DNA from: a bacterium | GTDB lineage: Bacteria; Pseudomonadota; Alphaproteobacteria; Micavibrionales; UBA2020 | DNA length: 64,000 nucleotides | NCBI GenBank assembly: GCA_029945425.1 | Contig: JAQSDV010000004.1 | Location: forward strand, 496,436 to 560,435 | Direction: 5' to 3' | Shown: positions 27,119-35,451 of the stretch, piece by piece | Position numbering within the stretch: position 1 is the stretch's first letter | Layout of the letters: every line of letters starts with the position of its first letter | Notes under the pieces: generated by a model | Databases searched by the model: none | Seen by the model: the letters and a program-made list of their open reading frames with translations, nothing else | What the model was told of the DNA's origin: nothing | Program-made: the position numbers and the translations under genes

Positions 27119-27896
27119 ATCCGAACAGCAGCTTGTCCATGCCACGCGTCAGGCCGGTGACTTTCGTCACGCGACGGATTGCCAGCAGCGTGCCGAAAAC
27201 GTAAGGGTCTGCATCGCCGCCCGCATCATGGCGGATCGACAGGCGTTCACCCGGCAGGCCAAAGATTGTTTCAAACGACAAGTTAAACCCCGGCAGGCGC
27301 AGCGAATGCACCTGCGTGCTGCCAATCGTCGCGCCACGCGCATCGCGCAGGCCGACCGTATCGGCAACAGGTATATCCAGTTTATTCGCCGCGACCTTCG
27401 CCAGCGATTCAGCGAGTTCGCGCGTCGTGCCGCTGGGCGCATCCACCTTTTGCGAATCTGCGTAATCGATGATTTCCCATGACGGCACATGTTCCGCCGC
27501 CAGCAGCGCGCAGCGTTTGGCAAGCGCCGCAGTGACGGAGAAATTTCCCGCTGCAATCACGCCCACGCCGTTTTTCTGCGCGGATTTTTCGATATCGGCA
27601 TAATCATCACCCGACAGGCCGGACGCACCGATGACGACATGAATTTTATGGTCCAGCGCCGATAATACCCGCGCCTTCACCGAATCCGCACGCGTGTAAT
27701 CGACCAGCACATCGGGCTTTGCGGCCAAGGCCTCATCCAGCGTCGCAACAATTTTAACATCGCTGCCCGCCAGCACCTCGCCTGCGGATTTGCGCGCGAT
27801 CGCCGCCACCAGCTGCATGTCTTTCGCCTGCAATACGGCCTGCGCAACCGCGCTGCCCGTCCAGCCAGTCGCGCCGGCGACACAAACGCGGATCAT
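27117..27896 (-). CDS. DapB-like reductase lacking the catalytic histidines
   Basis: 259 aa from MIRVCVAGATGWTG. The fold is that of dihydrodipicolinate reductase: an N-terminal dinucleotide site (GATGWTG), GASGLSGDDY, and the C-terminal DAGGDADPYVFGTLLAI block. In true DapB the active site reads EHHRHK-x-DAPSGT with a catalytic His pair. Here it is DYADSQKVDAPSGT, so both histidines are replaced while Lys and the substrate-binding SGT remain. It may act on a different substrate or be a DapB subfamily. It follows an amidase gene with a 4-nt overlap, so the pair is co-translated. I do not assign dapB. Confidence 0.8.
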   Translation of the reverse strand: MIRVCVAGATGWTGSAVAQAVLQAKDMQLVAAIARKSAGEVLAGSDVKIVATLDEALAAKPDVLVDYTRADSVKARVLSALDHKIHVVIGASGLSGDDYADIEKSAQKNGVGVIAAGNFSVTAALAKRCALLAAEHVPSWEIIDYADSQKVDAPSGTTRELAESLAKVAANKLDIPVADTVGLRDARGATIGSTQVHSLRLPGFNLSFETIFGLPGERLSIRHDAGGDADPYVFGTLLAIRRVTKVTGLTRGMDKLLFG

Positions 27897-29299
27897 GCGG
27901 CTTCCCCTTGCGTGGACAGCCACGGCGCGAAGCCCAGTTCATCTTCGATCCGTTTACAGGCCTGCAGCAGCATCGCGTCGCGCAAATATCCCGCCGTCAC
28001 CATCATCCCCGCGGGCAATCCCGATTTCGTGAGCCCCATCGGCAAGGAGGCGGAAGGAAGTTTGGCCAAGTTCGCGGGATAGGTGAACGGCGTCCAGTCT
28101 TCCCACGGTTTCCCCTTGGCATCGTTCGGCATGTTGGTGCCACAATCAAACGCCGCCATCGGCGTTGTGGGGGTTATCAGCAGATCGTATGACGTCAGCA
28201 ATTCCTTGAAATACGCACCGATATCCATGCGATCACGTTCGGCCACCAGATATTCCTTCAGCGTCAGACCATCGCCGCACTTGGCCCAATGCTGGAAACG
28301 GGGGTCGAGCAGTTTGCGCGTTTTCGACGGGAATTCCGCGACCGTGTGGCTCGCGACCGCCATCCAATGCGTATTGAACACCTCGATCAATCCCGGCACA
28401 TCCAGCTTCACTTCCTCGACGATGCCGAGTTTTTTAAGTGCGGCAATTTTTTGCGCGAAAACATCGCGCACCTCCGGCACAGCGGAAATGCCGTTGATCG
28501 ATGACGCAACCGCGATGCGCAGTTTGGGCAGCGGCGTATTCATGGTCTTGACGAAATTCTGGGCAGGCACGGGCAGCGCATGCCAGTCGCGTGCATCGTT
28601 GCGGCAGAGCGCGTCCAACGCGACAGCGGCATCGGTCACGTTACGGGTGAGCGGTCCGGCCGACCACAGCGTCGAAAATAATCCGGGCGGATAGGCGGGG
28701 ATCAGGCCGGGGCTGGGTTTAAATCCGAACACGCCGGTGAAGCTGGCGGGGATGCGGATCGATCCGCCCGCATCCGATCCCAAGTTGAAGTATGCCATGC
28801 CGGTTGCCGCCGCGACCGCCGCACCGCCCGATGATCCGCCGCAGGTCTTGCGCGGGTTCCACGGGTTGCGCGTGACGCCTGTCAGCGGACTGTCCGTCAC
28901 GCCCTTCACGCCGAATTCGGGCATCGTCGTCTTGCCCATGAAAATGCCGCCCGCATCGCGCAGCAGCGTCACCGCCGGACTGTCATCGCGCTGCGGCAGG
29001 CTGGTGGTGGTGAGGGAGCCCTGGCGGCTGGGCCAGCCTTTTACGTTGAAGCTGTCTTTCACCGTCACAGGGATGCCGTCGAACAGCCCCTTTTGCGCGC
29101 CCTTCATCCAGCGCTTTTCGGATGTTTTCGCGTGATGCAGCGCCGCGCGTTCATCCATCTGGCAGAGCGCGTTCAGGACGGGGTTATATTTCAGGATTTG
29201 CTTCAGGCAAGTTTCAGTCACCTCGACCGGCGAGAGCTTTTTCTTTTCATAGAGCGCCAGAATTTCCGGCACGGTCAGGCGCAGCAGGTCGCTTGTCAT
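27893..29299 (-). CDS. Amidase-signature family hydrolase
   Basis: 468 aa. It has the amidase-signature Ser-cisSer-Lys triad regions: IPVTVKDSFNVKG with the catalytic Lys, CGGSSGGAAVAAATGM with the cis-Ser, and LGSDAGGSIRIPASFTGVFG with the nucleophile Ser. GatA of the tRNA amidotransferase belongs to the same family, but no gatB or gatC neighbour is present and the pairing is with a DapB-like gene, so a catabolic or biosynthetic amidase is more likely. It is first in a two-gene minus-strand operon. Substrate unknown. Confidence 0.9.
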   Translation of the reverse strand: MTSDLLRLTVPEILALYEKKKLSPVEVTETCLKQILKYNPVLNALCQMDERAALHHAKTSEKRWMKGAQKGLFDGIPVTVKDSFNVKGWPSRQGSLTTTSLPQRDDSPAVTLLRDAGGIFMGKTTMPEFGVKGVTDSPLTGVTRNPWNPRKTCGGSSGGAAVAAATGMAYFNLGSDAGGSIRIPASFTGVFGFKPSPGLIPAYPPGLFSTLWSAGPLTRNVTDAAVALDALCRNDARDWHALPVPAQNFVKTMNTPLPKLRIAVASSINGISAVPEVRDVFAQKIAALKKLGIVEEVKLDVPGLIEVFNTHWMAVASHTVAEFPSKTRKLLDPRFQHWAKCGDGLTLKEYLVAERDRMDIGAYFKELLTSYDLLITPTTPMAAFDCGTNMPNDAKGKPWEDWTPFTYPANLAKLPSASLPMGLTKSGLPAGMMVTAGYLRDAMLLQACKRIEDELGFAPWLSTQGEAA

Positions 29300-29364
29300 T
29301 TTATCAATGCTTTCAATTGTTTATGTCTAGTGCAGCCGGATTGAGTTATGTTTCGAACAAGATA

Positions 29365-29373
29365 TGATATAAT
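29365..29373 (+). promoter_or_regulatory. Extended -10 promoter element
   Basis: TGATATAAT: the TG dinucleotide one base before a perfect TATAAT (29368-29373). It would start an mRNA with a leader of about 60 nt for the exported protein gene at 29442; no good -35 box is needed for this class. Confidence 0.45.
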
Positions 29374-29441
29374 GAGAAATGGTGCAAAGGCCGCGTTTTT
29401 CCGCTTGGGAAGCGCGCCGATTCATTTGGAGAGCTTGGCAC

Positions 29442-30293
29442 GTGAAAAATTTCCGTCTATCCCTGCTGGCCGCAGCCGCGCTTGGCGTTGCTTTGTCGGC
29501 ACAAGTTTTTGCCCAAGGTTATAACGGCCTTATCCCCGACAACACGCAGCCCTCCGCCGCCAAGGACGACGATACCTATGGCGGCATCGTGGCGCCCGCG
29601 CCGGATGCGCGCCCCTCGACCGACGATCCCAAGGGTTATACCGGCCTTGTGCCCGGCAAGACCGATCAGGCCGAAGCCGCCCCCGAAGATCCCTATGACG
29701 ACGAGCGCGCCCTGCGCGACAAGCCGAAATCACCCGTGAAGTACAAGAAGAGCGATAACCCCTTCGCGACGAAAAAGCTGTTGTCCAACAACAAGGTCTC
29801 TTTCGGCTCCAGCCCCAAGATCACCTACAAGCCGGGCTATACCGGCGAAGAATTCCCGCTGACGGTCGACCAGCTCAAACTGCTGTCGACCCTGAGCGCG
29901 AACGGCATGGACTTCAACCGCCTGAACGCCAAGACGGAAGCCCGCATCGGCCTGCCGCCCGGCACCTCGAAAATGCTGAACGCCCTGAAAACGCCCCGTA
30001 TCGATGGCATGCTGCCGCCTGAATTCGCGACCAAGGCGACGGTCGATGCGGTGATGCAGATCGTGGGCGAGCGCGAGGGCGAGGACCGCCGCAAGGCCGC
30101 CGCCGCCGCCTTTGACCGCCTGTCAGTGATGGCCGACGGTTTCCGCACGCTCAATTCCGCGCCGTCCAGCCTTTACGTGAAAATGGGCGCGTCCGATGCC
30201 TATATCAAGGAACGCGGCGAGGGCTATAACAAGTCGCTCGACCGTCTGCATGAAGCGATGGAAGCACTGCTGGAAATCAAGAGAGGGGATTAA
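29442..30293 (+). CDS. Exported hypothetical protein with GY-G repeats
   Basis: 283 aa from a GTG at 29442, chosen because GGAGAG lies 8 nt upstream and a clean signal peptide begins there (KNFRLSLLAAAALGVALSAQ, cleavage after VFA). The mature protein opens with three degenerate repeats: GYNGLIPDN, TYGGIVAPAPD and GYTGLVPGKTD, about 30-35 residues apart. A compact helical domain fills residues about 130-283. The next gene has the same AQGYDGVMG motif right after its signal peptide. Family unrecognised; location probably periplasmic or surface. Confidence 0.7.
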   Translation: MKNFRLSLLAAAALGVALSAQVFAQGYNGLIPDNTQPSAAKDDDTYGGIVAPAPDARPSTDDPKGYTGLVPGKTDQAEAAPEDPYDDERALRDKPKSPVKYKKSDNPFATKKLLSNNKVSFGSSPKITYKPGYTGEEFPLTVDQLKLLSTLSANGMDFNRLNAKTEARIGLPPGTSKMLNALKTPRIDGMLPPEFATKATVDAVMQIVGEREGEDRRKAAAAAFDRLSVMADGFRTLNSAPSSLYVKMGASDAYIKERGEGYNKSLDRLHEAMEALLEIKRGD

Positions 30294-30299
30294 GGCCAC

Positions 30300-30938
30300 A
30301 TGACGTTCACGCCGAAAAAAATCTGGATGCCCGTGCTGGCGTTTGCGCTGTTCGCGGCGCCCGCCGCATCTTTCGCGCAAGGCTATGACGGCGTGATGGG
30401 CGCGCAGCCCAATTACAAGGGCGGCGTCAAAGGCGGCGGCGAAGAAAGTTACATAGGCGAGGATGTCGAGGGTGAAGCGGCCGGGGACGGCGTCGGCGGT
30501 TTCGGCAGCGGCGCGGGCTTTGACGAGATGTATGCGGGCGGCAAAGACGCGGGCAAGGATCTTTATTCCTATGTCGGCAACGAAAAATCCAACCCTGCCA
30601 CCAAGCGCGAGAAAGCGGCGGCTGAAACCCGCAACAAGCGCGACGTGATGGTCGCCAAGATGAAGGCGAACAGCGAAAATCTGCTGAAGCAGCAAAAGGA
30701 ACGTGCCTGGAAAGCGGCGCATCGCGGGCAGGAATATCCCGGCGAGGAAGAAACATCCGAAGATTCCGGTTATGGCGATGACAGCGGCGGCGGCGGCAGC
30801 GATGACGCCCTGTTCGGCAAGGACAGCGGCGGCGACCCCTTCGGCAAAGAAGACGGGGCAGCCGGTTACGGCGGCGACGGCGACAGCGGGGGCGATTCCG
30901 GCGACAGCGGCGGCGACAGCGGTGACAGCACCGAATAA
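30300..30938 (+). CDS. Exported Gly/Asp/Ser-rich protein
   Basis: 212 aa. Signal peptide MTFTPKKIWMPVLAFALFAA, cleaved near ASFA, with the mature start QGYDGVMG resembling the previous protein. A charged coiled segment follows (KREKAAAETRNKRDVMVAKM). The last 60 residues are repeats of Gly-Gly-Asp-Ser, such as GGDSGDSGGDSGDS. The gene starts 6 nt after the upstream stop and is co-transcribed. The acidic repeat tail could bind calcium or be a flexible surface tail; no family recognised. Confidence 0.65.
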   Translation: MTFTPKKIWMPVLAFALFAAPAASFAQGYDGVMGAQPNYKGGVKGGGEESYIGEDVEGEAAGDGVGGFGSGAGFDEMYAGGKDAGKDLYSYVGNEKSNPATKREKAAAETRNKRDVMVAKMKANSENLLKQQKERAWKAAHRGQEYPGEEETSEDSGYGDDSGGGGSDDALFGKDSGGDPFGKEDGAAGYGGDGDSGGDSGDSGGDSGDSTE

Positions 30939-31003
30939 TCGACCGCGCGCCTTAGACAATCATCCGGTTATTTTTTGCGAAGTTGCAGGGCGTGCAGCGC
31001 AAA

Positions 31004-31309
31004 TTATTTCTTTGCAAAATTGCAAGGCGTGCAGCGCACGACTTCATCATCTTTCGTTTCATAGAACATGATGACGCCGCGCTCGATCGCTTCGTCGAGG
31101 TAATCCTTGCGCAAATCTTTCAGCACGGCGGAATTGCCGGCGGCGGTGATCAGCACATCGCGGGGGCTTTCCGATGACACGCGGAACTGCACGGGAATTT
31201 CCACGCCGCAATCGAACACCTTCGTTTTCGGCACAAGGATTGTAACGCCGGTGCGCGCGCCGAAGACGACTTCGTATTTTTTAATGATTTCAGACTCTTG
31301 AACAGCCAT
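31004..31309 (-). CDS. Small hypothetical protein, 101 aa
   Basis: Starts MAVQESEIIKKYEVVFGART and shows mixed strands and helices (VTILVPKTKVFDCGVEIPVQ), ending RCTPCNFAKK with a CxxC pair. No signal peptide. It faces the regulator gene across a 62-nt divergent gap, so the two might be co-regulated. The segment at 30985-31040 has two partial copies of a GCAGGGCGTGCAGCGCA-like sequence, one being the 3' end of this gene. Function unknown. Confidence 0.55.
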   Translation of the reverse strand: MAVQESEIIKKYEVVFGARTGVTILVPKTKVFDCGVEIPVQFRVSSESPRDVLITAAGNSAVLKDLRKDYLDEAIERGVIMFYETKDDEVVRCTPCNFAKK

Positions 31310-31371
31310 GCGACCCTCTTTTACCGCTATACTTTACCTGAGTCTGTCTTAACAAATGGTTTTCGGATAGG

Positions 31372-31935
31372 ATGATGACCATGGAAATTTCCGGCAAAAT
31401 CATGCTGATGGGCCTGCCCGCCCCCCTCGCACGCGCGCTGTCGGAACAGCTGGCGGGCACCGATATCCTGACGACAAACGCGGGCGAGGCGATGTTGTTC
31501 ATCTGCGGCGCGGGCGATCCTGATACCCGCCGCGTGGCCGTGCCTGTGCTGCCCCTCCGCCATGACAAGCCGTTGCGCCTTGGCGCGCTGCTGCGGCAGG
31601 CGCGGCAGATGGTGGAGGAGCCTGCGCTCTACCTCGCGGCGTTCCGCATCGGCCCTTACGAATTCAGCCCGCAGGAAAAGACGCTGTCGAAAAACGGCAG
31701 CGACGATATCCAGCTGACCGACAAGGAGGTCGATATCCTTGTCCATCTGGCGCGGCAGTCACCCGTTGCGGTGTCGCGCGAAGATCTGCTGAAGGATGTC
31801 TGGCGGTATCAGGACGGCGTCGACACGCATACGCTGGAGACGCATATCTACCGCCTGCGCCAGAAGATCGAGGAAGTGGCCGATGCGCCGCAGATCCTCG
31901 TGACCGACGGACGCGGCTACAGGATCAATCTATAA
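31372..31935 (+). CDS. OmpR/PhoB-type winged-helix regulator with atypical N-terminus
   Basis: 187 aa. Residues about 95-187 are a clear winged-helix effector domain (LTDKEVDILVHLARQSPVAV, VDTHTLETHIYRLRQKI, DGRGYRINL). The N-terminal 90 residues are too short and lack the Asp-phosphorylation pocket of a receiver domain; they could be a degenerate receiver. A GGAT-rich stretch precedes alternative ATGs at 31372 and 31381. No histidine kinase gene is nearby. It probably binds DNA directly, with targets unknown. Confidence 0.85.
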   Translation: MMTMEISGKIMLMGLPAPLARALSEQLAGTDILTTNAGEAMLFICGAGDPDTRRVAVPVLPLRHDKPLRLGALLRQARQMVEEPALYLAAFRIGPYEFSPQEKTLSKNGSDDIQLTDKEVDILVHLARQSPVAVSREDLLKDVWRYQDGVDTHTLETHIYRLRQKIEEVADAPQILVTDGRGYRINL

Positions 31936-31944
31936 AAATCAATT

Positions 31945-32646
31945 TCAGGATTTCTGGACCACGGGCGGTTCGGTAACCGCAGGATCGGCTTTTGCCGCAT
32001 ACGCTTCCGGCGGCAGCGCGAAGCCGCCGGGGGGCGGTTCGGCCTCGGCAAACATCGGGCGCGGCGCGGGCTGGCCGGCATTGCGCGCCCAGGCAGGCAG
32101 CACGCCGGTATAGCCCATTTCCAGCACGTCCATCACTTTTGTCAGGTAGCCTTTGGACTGCTGCAGGTCTTCCATCTTCACGCCGGAAAATCCGCGCTGG
32201 CCATAGCCGCCGCCCGCCATGTTGGGGACGTAGAGCAGGATGGTCGTCAGGCGCTGGTGTTCCTGCAGCGCGGTTGCGTGCTGCGTGACATCGGCGATGT
32301 CGCGGTACCAGACGCGGCCGCGGCGGCGGTTCAGGTACCAGTGGAAATACTGGAAGTCGATATAGTCGTCGTAGAAGTTATACAGCGTGCGCTGGAAGGC
32401 GCGCTTTTTCAGCTCGTAATACAGCGGCGGCAAACCGGCCAGGCTGAGCACGAGGTAAAAGCCGAACACCACCGAAGGCGAAACGAAATTCGAGAGGCTG
32501 AGCAGGATCAGCAGCAGGTAGGTGAAAAGACCGCCGATGCCCGTCACGAGGATAAAGCCCACAGCCGTCACCAGCAGCGACTGGACCATGGAAAGGCCGG
32601 GGTCGAATTGCGGGCGGATGGACAGTATTGGGCGCTTTTTTTCCAT
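31945..32646 (-). CDS. Membrane protein with PH-like segment, 233 aa
   Basis: It starts at the ATG at 32646 (MEKKRPILSIRPQFDPGL). Two membrane helices lie at about residues 21-45 and 52-73. A soluble region (FYDDYIDFQYFHWYLNRRRG, VWYRDIADVTQHATAL) resembles bacterial PH-like domains found in membrane proteins, followed by LTTILLYVPNM. The C-terminal 50 residues are Pro/Ala-rich. It converges with the regulator gene with a 9-nt gap. Family assignment is tentative. Confidence 0.6.
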   Translation of the reverse strand: MEKKRPILSIRPQFDPGLSMVQSLLVTAVGFILVTGIGGLFTYLLLILLSLSNFVSPSVVFGFYLVLSLAGLPPLYYELKKRAFQRTLYNFYDDYIDFQYFHWYLNRRRGRVWYRDIADVTQHATALQEHQRLTTILLYVPNMAGGGYGQRGFSGVKMEDLQQSKGYLTKVMDVLEMGYTGVLPAWARNAGQPAPRPMFAEAEPPPGGFALPPEAYAAKADPAVTEPPVVQKS

Positions 32647-32787
32647 GCGCCAGTATCCTACTCCCGGCATGAATTCTCAATAGCTTCTTTGAAACAGCTT
32701 GAGCCGGATATTTTCATAGGGTGGTTGGAGCGCGGATGGCATTCATGATCGGGCGGTCATGAAACCGGATTTTGGTAAACCCCGGGC

Positions 32788-33111
32788 CTAGCGGGCGGAG
32801 CCGAAGAACGACGCCGCCTCGCGGATGGCATCCGCCACGGCTTGCGTGCCGCGCACGGGCAGGCTTTGCAGCCCGTGCTGTTCGATGATGGTCAGCTTGC
32901 GCAGCAGCTCCTGCGCCTGCGGCTGGAGGCTTTCTTCTTCCTGTACCAGCGCGCGCACGGCATTGATGGAAAGAAGGACGAGGTCGCCGGTTTCCACCGC
33001 GCCTTCGACATTTTCCTCCGCTGGGCGCTTGCGGTTCTGGCCCGCATCGCCGCCGCTGCCATTGCCGCCGCGTTGGGAAGGGCCGAGCATCGCGCTGATT
33101 TTGGAGAACAT
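32788..33111 (-). CDS. Small hypothetical protein, 107 aa
   Basis: Starts MFSKISAMLGPSQRGGNGSG with AAGGA six nt before the ATG. A Gly-rich linker is followed by a helical bundle (LVLLSINAVRALVQEEESLQ, LRKLTIIEQHGLQSL). It is encoded 8 nt after the stop of the exported 255-aa protein, so it is the second gene of that operon. No family recognised. Confidence 0.6.
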   Translation of the reverse strand: MFSKISAMLGPSQRGGNGSGGDAGQNRKRPAEENVEGAVETGDLVLLSINAVRALVQEEESLQPQAQELLRKLTIIEQHGLQSLPVRGTQAVADAIREAASFFGSAR

Positions 33112-33119
33112 GGCAGTCC

Positions 33120-33887
33120 TTACCGTTTCAGGTTCATGAGGTCTTCGCGCTGCTCCTCGCGGTCTTCGCGGCTGCCTTCTTCCCACAGCAATGTGCAGGG
33201 CTGAGTCTTGCGGCATTTATAAACGCCGATATTGGTGACCTTGCCGGAGATCAGCGTGTACTGCTTGCCATCAAGCTCGACGGCCGCGGCATTTTTATCT
33301 GCGAAGGTCGGCTGGATATAGAGCAGCACGACCGCCTTGCGCTGTGCGCCGCGCAGCGCCGTTTCGACGTCTTTTTGCGCAGGGCCGGTGATGGGCAGGA
33401 ACTGGTGGTCCATCAGTCCTTGCGGAATGACCGCGTAATTGCGGCCCGCATAGGTGAAGGGCATATAGGTTTCATCCGTAAAGTTCTTGACCACATAGCC
33501 GTTGTTTTCGCGGCTGTAGGCGGAAAAGATCGCGGGCACAAAAGGCACAGGAATGGATTCGGTTACCGTCTGCAGCTGATATTTCTGGCGCAACTCCTCG
33601 CGCTTGTTTTCCTGACAGTCGATGCGGCCGGTCTGCGTCTTTTCCGCCCGGCATTCCGGCGACAGGCGCGCCCAGGTGTCGAAATCGGGCAGCTGGCCGG
33701 TCAGCTTGTGATAGATCGTCGCCACTTCGACATGCGAAGCGAAGGCGGGAAAGCCCTGCTGGCCAACGGGGGGCGCTGCGCTCACCTCGTCATCGGGATC
33801 CATCGCGGCAGGTTGCGCGGTTGCGGACAGGCTGAACGCCGCCACGGACAGGATAAAACTAAAAGCGATAAATGCGATATTTTTCAT
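33120..33887 (-). CDS. Exported protein resembling DUF4852
   Basis: 255 aa from the ATG at 33887 with signal peptide MKNIAFIAFSFILSVAAFSL, cleavage near ATAQ. The mature part has AFASHVEVATIYHKLTGQLP and a C-terminal beta-rich region with a Cys pair (GVYKCRKTQPCTLL). From memory this resembles the DUF4852 family of exported proteins; that could not be checked. It is the first gene of a two-gene operon with the 107-aa protein. Periplasmic or outer-membrane location is likely; function unknown. Confidence 0.6.
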   Translation of the reverse strand: MKNIAFIAFSFILSVAAFSLSATAQPAAMDPDDEVSAAPPVGQQGFPAFASHVEVATIYHKLTGQLPDFDTWARLSPECRAEKTQTGRIDCQENKREELRQKYQLQTVTESIPVPFVPAIFSAYSRENNGYVVKNFTDETYMPFTYAGRNYAVIPQGLMDHQFLPITGPAQKDVETALRGAQRKAVVLLYIQPTFADKNAAAVELDGKQYTLISGKVTNIGVYKCRKTQPCTLLWEEGSREDREEQREDLMNLKR

Positions 33888-33970
33888 GGCTATACCTTGG
33901 TCCCCCAGCTGAATATAATATAACATGAAACGGTTTAAAAACGAATAACCTGCGGGAATAACGGGGCTTT

Positions 33971-34507
33971 ATGGTGAAAAAGGGCAAAAGCGGGGAGGAC
34001 GAGGCGCTGTGGCAGCATGTCACGGCATCCGTGCGCCCGTTGCGTAAAAAGCCTGTCACGCCAAAAGCCGCGATTCCCAAAGCCGCGAAAAACGCCGTCA
34101 AACCGGGTCTCAAAGCCCCCATCGTCGCTCCGCCGCCATTACGCGCGCCGCGCAATATGCCGCTGTCGCCCGTTCCCGCCAAGCCGTTCGATAAGGGGGA
34201 GGAACAGAAACTCCGCAAGGGCCCGTCCGGTTTCGACGGGCGCATCGACCTGCACGGCATGACGCAGGCAGAGGCTTATGCTGCGCTGCACCGCTTTATC
34301 CGTGGCGCAGCAAAATCGGGGCGGCGCACCCTGCTGGTCATCACGGGCAAGGGGCGCGTGGGCGGCGGCGTGCTGCGGCGGCAATTGCCGATGTGGCTGG
34401 AGGATGGCGAGCTGCGCGGGCTAGTGCTGGCCTTCACGCCCGCAAAGCAAAAGGACGGCGGCGAGGGCGCATTTTATATCAAGCTGCGGAAAGACAAAAA
34501 GCCTTAG
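33971..34507 (+). CDS. Smr-domain protein
   Basis: 178 aa. The C-terminal half is an Smr domain: GRIDLHGMTQAEAYAALHRF with the LHGMT signature, then LLVITGKGRVGGGVLRRQLP with the TGKG loop. The N-terminal 80 residues are basic and Pro/Ala-rich. Stand-alone Smr proteins are small nucleases acting on nicked or branched DNA or RNA in some systems; the role here is not known. It overlaps the convergent gene by 4 nt. Confidence 0.92.
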   Translation: MVKKGKSGEDEALWQHVTASVRPLRKKPVTPKAAIPKAAKNAVKPGLKAPIVAPPPLRAPRNMPLSPVPAKPFDKGEEQKLRKGPSGFDGRIDLHGMTQAEAYAALHRFIRGAAKSGRRTLLVITGKGRVGGGVLRRQLPMWLEDGELRGLVLAFTPAKQKDGGEGAFYIKLRKDKKP

Positions 34508-35355
34508 GGCTTGGCGGTTGCAACGCGCGCGGGTTTCGCGGTTTCGAGCGCGCGCGGCGTGCCCTTCAATTCCACCAGTTTGTCGAAGGCCGCTTTCAGC
34601 GCGTCTTCGTTATAGGCGGTGAAACCGTATGACCCCAGCGCGGCCTCTGCCTTGCCGGTGAAAATTTCCGTCACGCGGCGGGATTCGAAATTGAAGACGA
34701 GACGCAGGCTTTCACCCGAACCCAGATCCTTTACCTCGACCAATGTCTGCGCGTCGGATTTGTAGAAACCCGCACGCGGGCGCGCAACGTCGTTTGCGGG
34801 CGTTTCATTTTCAATGGCCGCGCGCGCAAGGTTTGCGCCCGATTCATGCTGCGGCGGAAAGGGCAATTCGACGCCCATGGATTTCACGCCCGGCATGATC
34901 AACCCGCTGCCGGTGACTTTTTCGTCAAAGCCGTTGCCGGCGATGTTGCCCGACAATTCGCGGGGGAAATCATCGCCGATGCCCGCCTGCTGCAGCGCCA
35001 TTTCGGAATTCGGCAGCAGTTTATAGGTGACGCCCTTGTCGCCGCTCATCGAAAAATCGACGGCATATTCAACGGCGGCCTGCCGCATATCCTTCGGGAT
35101 GCCGTCGCTGTCGGTCGAGATTTTATAGACGGTTGCGGACAGCACCATGCCGCCGCCGCTGAACGTGGTGGATGCGCCTTCGGCAAAGGCGTAAATCGTC
35201 TCATCGGGTTTCAGCGATCCCGTGCCCACGGGTGTGGCGACGGTGATCTTTTTCGTCGCGCGGCCGTCTTCGATGCGCAAGGCGTATTGGCGCGATCCCG
35301 TGCCATCGAGCAGGTATTTGTATTCGACGACGGCTGGCGAATCCGGTGATCCCAT
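34504..35355 (-). CDS. Cluster protein 6: beta-rich protein with C-terminal FNF-RR module
   Basis: 283 aa from MGSPDSPAVVEYKYLL. The first 200 residues are beta-rich and Gly-rich with no cysteines (SGNIAGNGFDEKVTGSGLIM). The last 75 residues carry the module shared with five upstream neighbours: LRLVFNFESRRVTEIFTG, then a short strand, then FTAYNEDALKAAFDKLVELK and G-x-P. The N-terminal part is unrelated to the neighbours. It is separated from the preceding cluster gene by 96 nt. Function unknown; the module may be a delivery or chaperone-binding tag, which is inference. Confidence 0.65.
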   Translation of the reverse strand: MGSPDSPAVVEYKYLLDGTGSRQYALRIEDGRATKKITVATPVGTGSLKPDETIYAFAEGASTTFSGGGMVLSATVYKISTDSDGIPKDMRQAAVEYAVDFSMSGDKGVTYKLLPNSEMALQQAGIGDDFPRELSGNIAGNGFDEKVTGSGLIMPGVKSMGVELPFPPQHESGANLARAAIENETPANDVARPRAGFYKSDAQTLVEVKDLGSGESLRLVFNFESRRVTEIFTGKAEAALGSYGFTAYNEDALKAAFDKLVELKGTPRALETAKPARVATAKP

Positions 35356-35451
35356 GGCGGCTTCCTTATTTGGTGGATTTACATAAGGTAAAGACAGCCG
35401 CGCCACCTGTCAAGGACAAGCAGGCCAAGGATGGCTTAACTAGCTGATATA

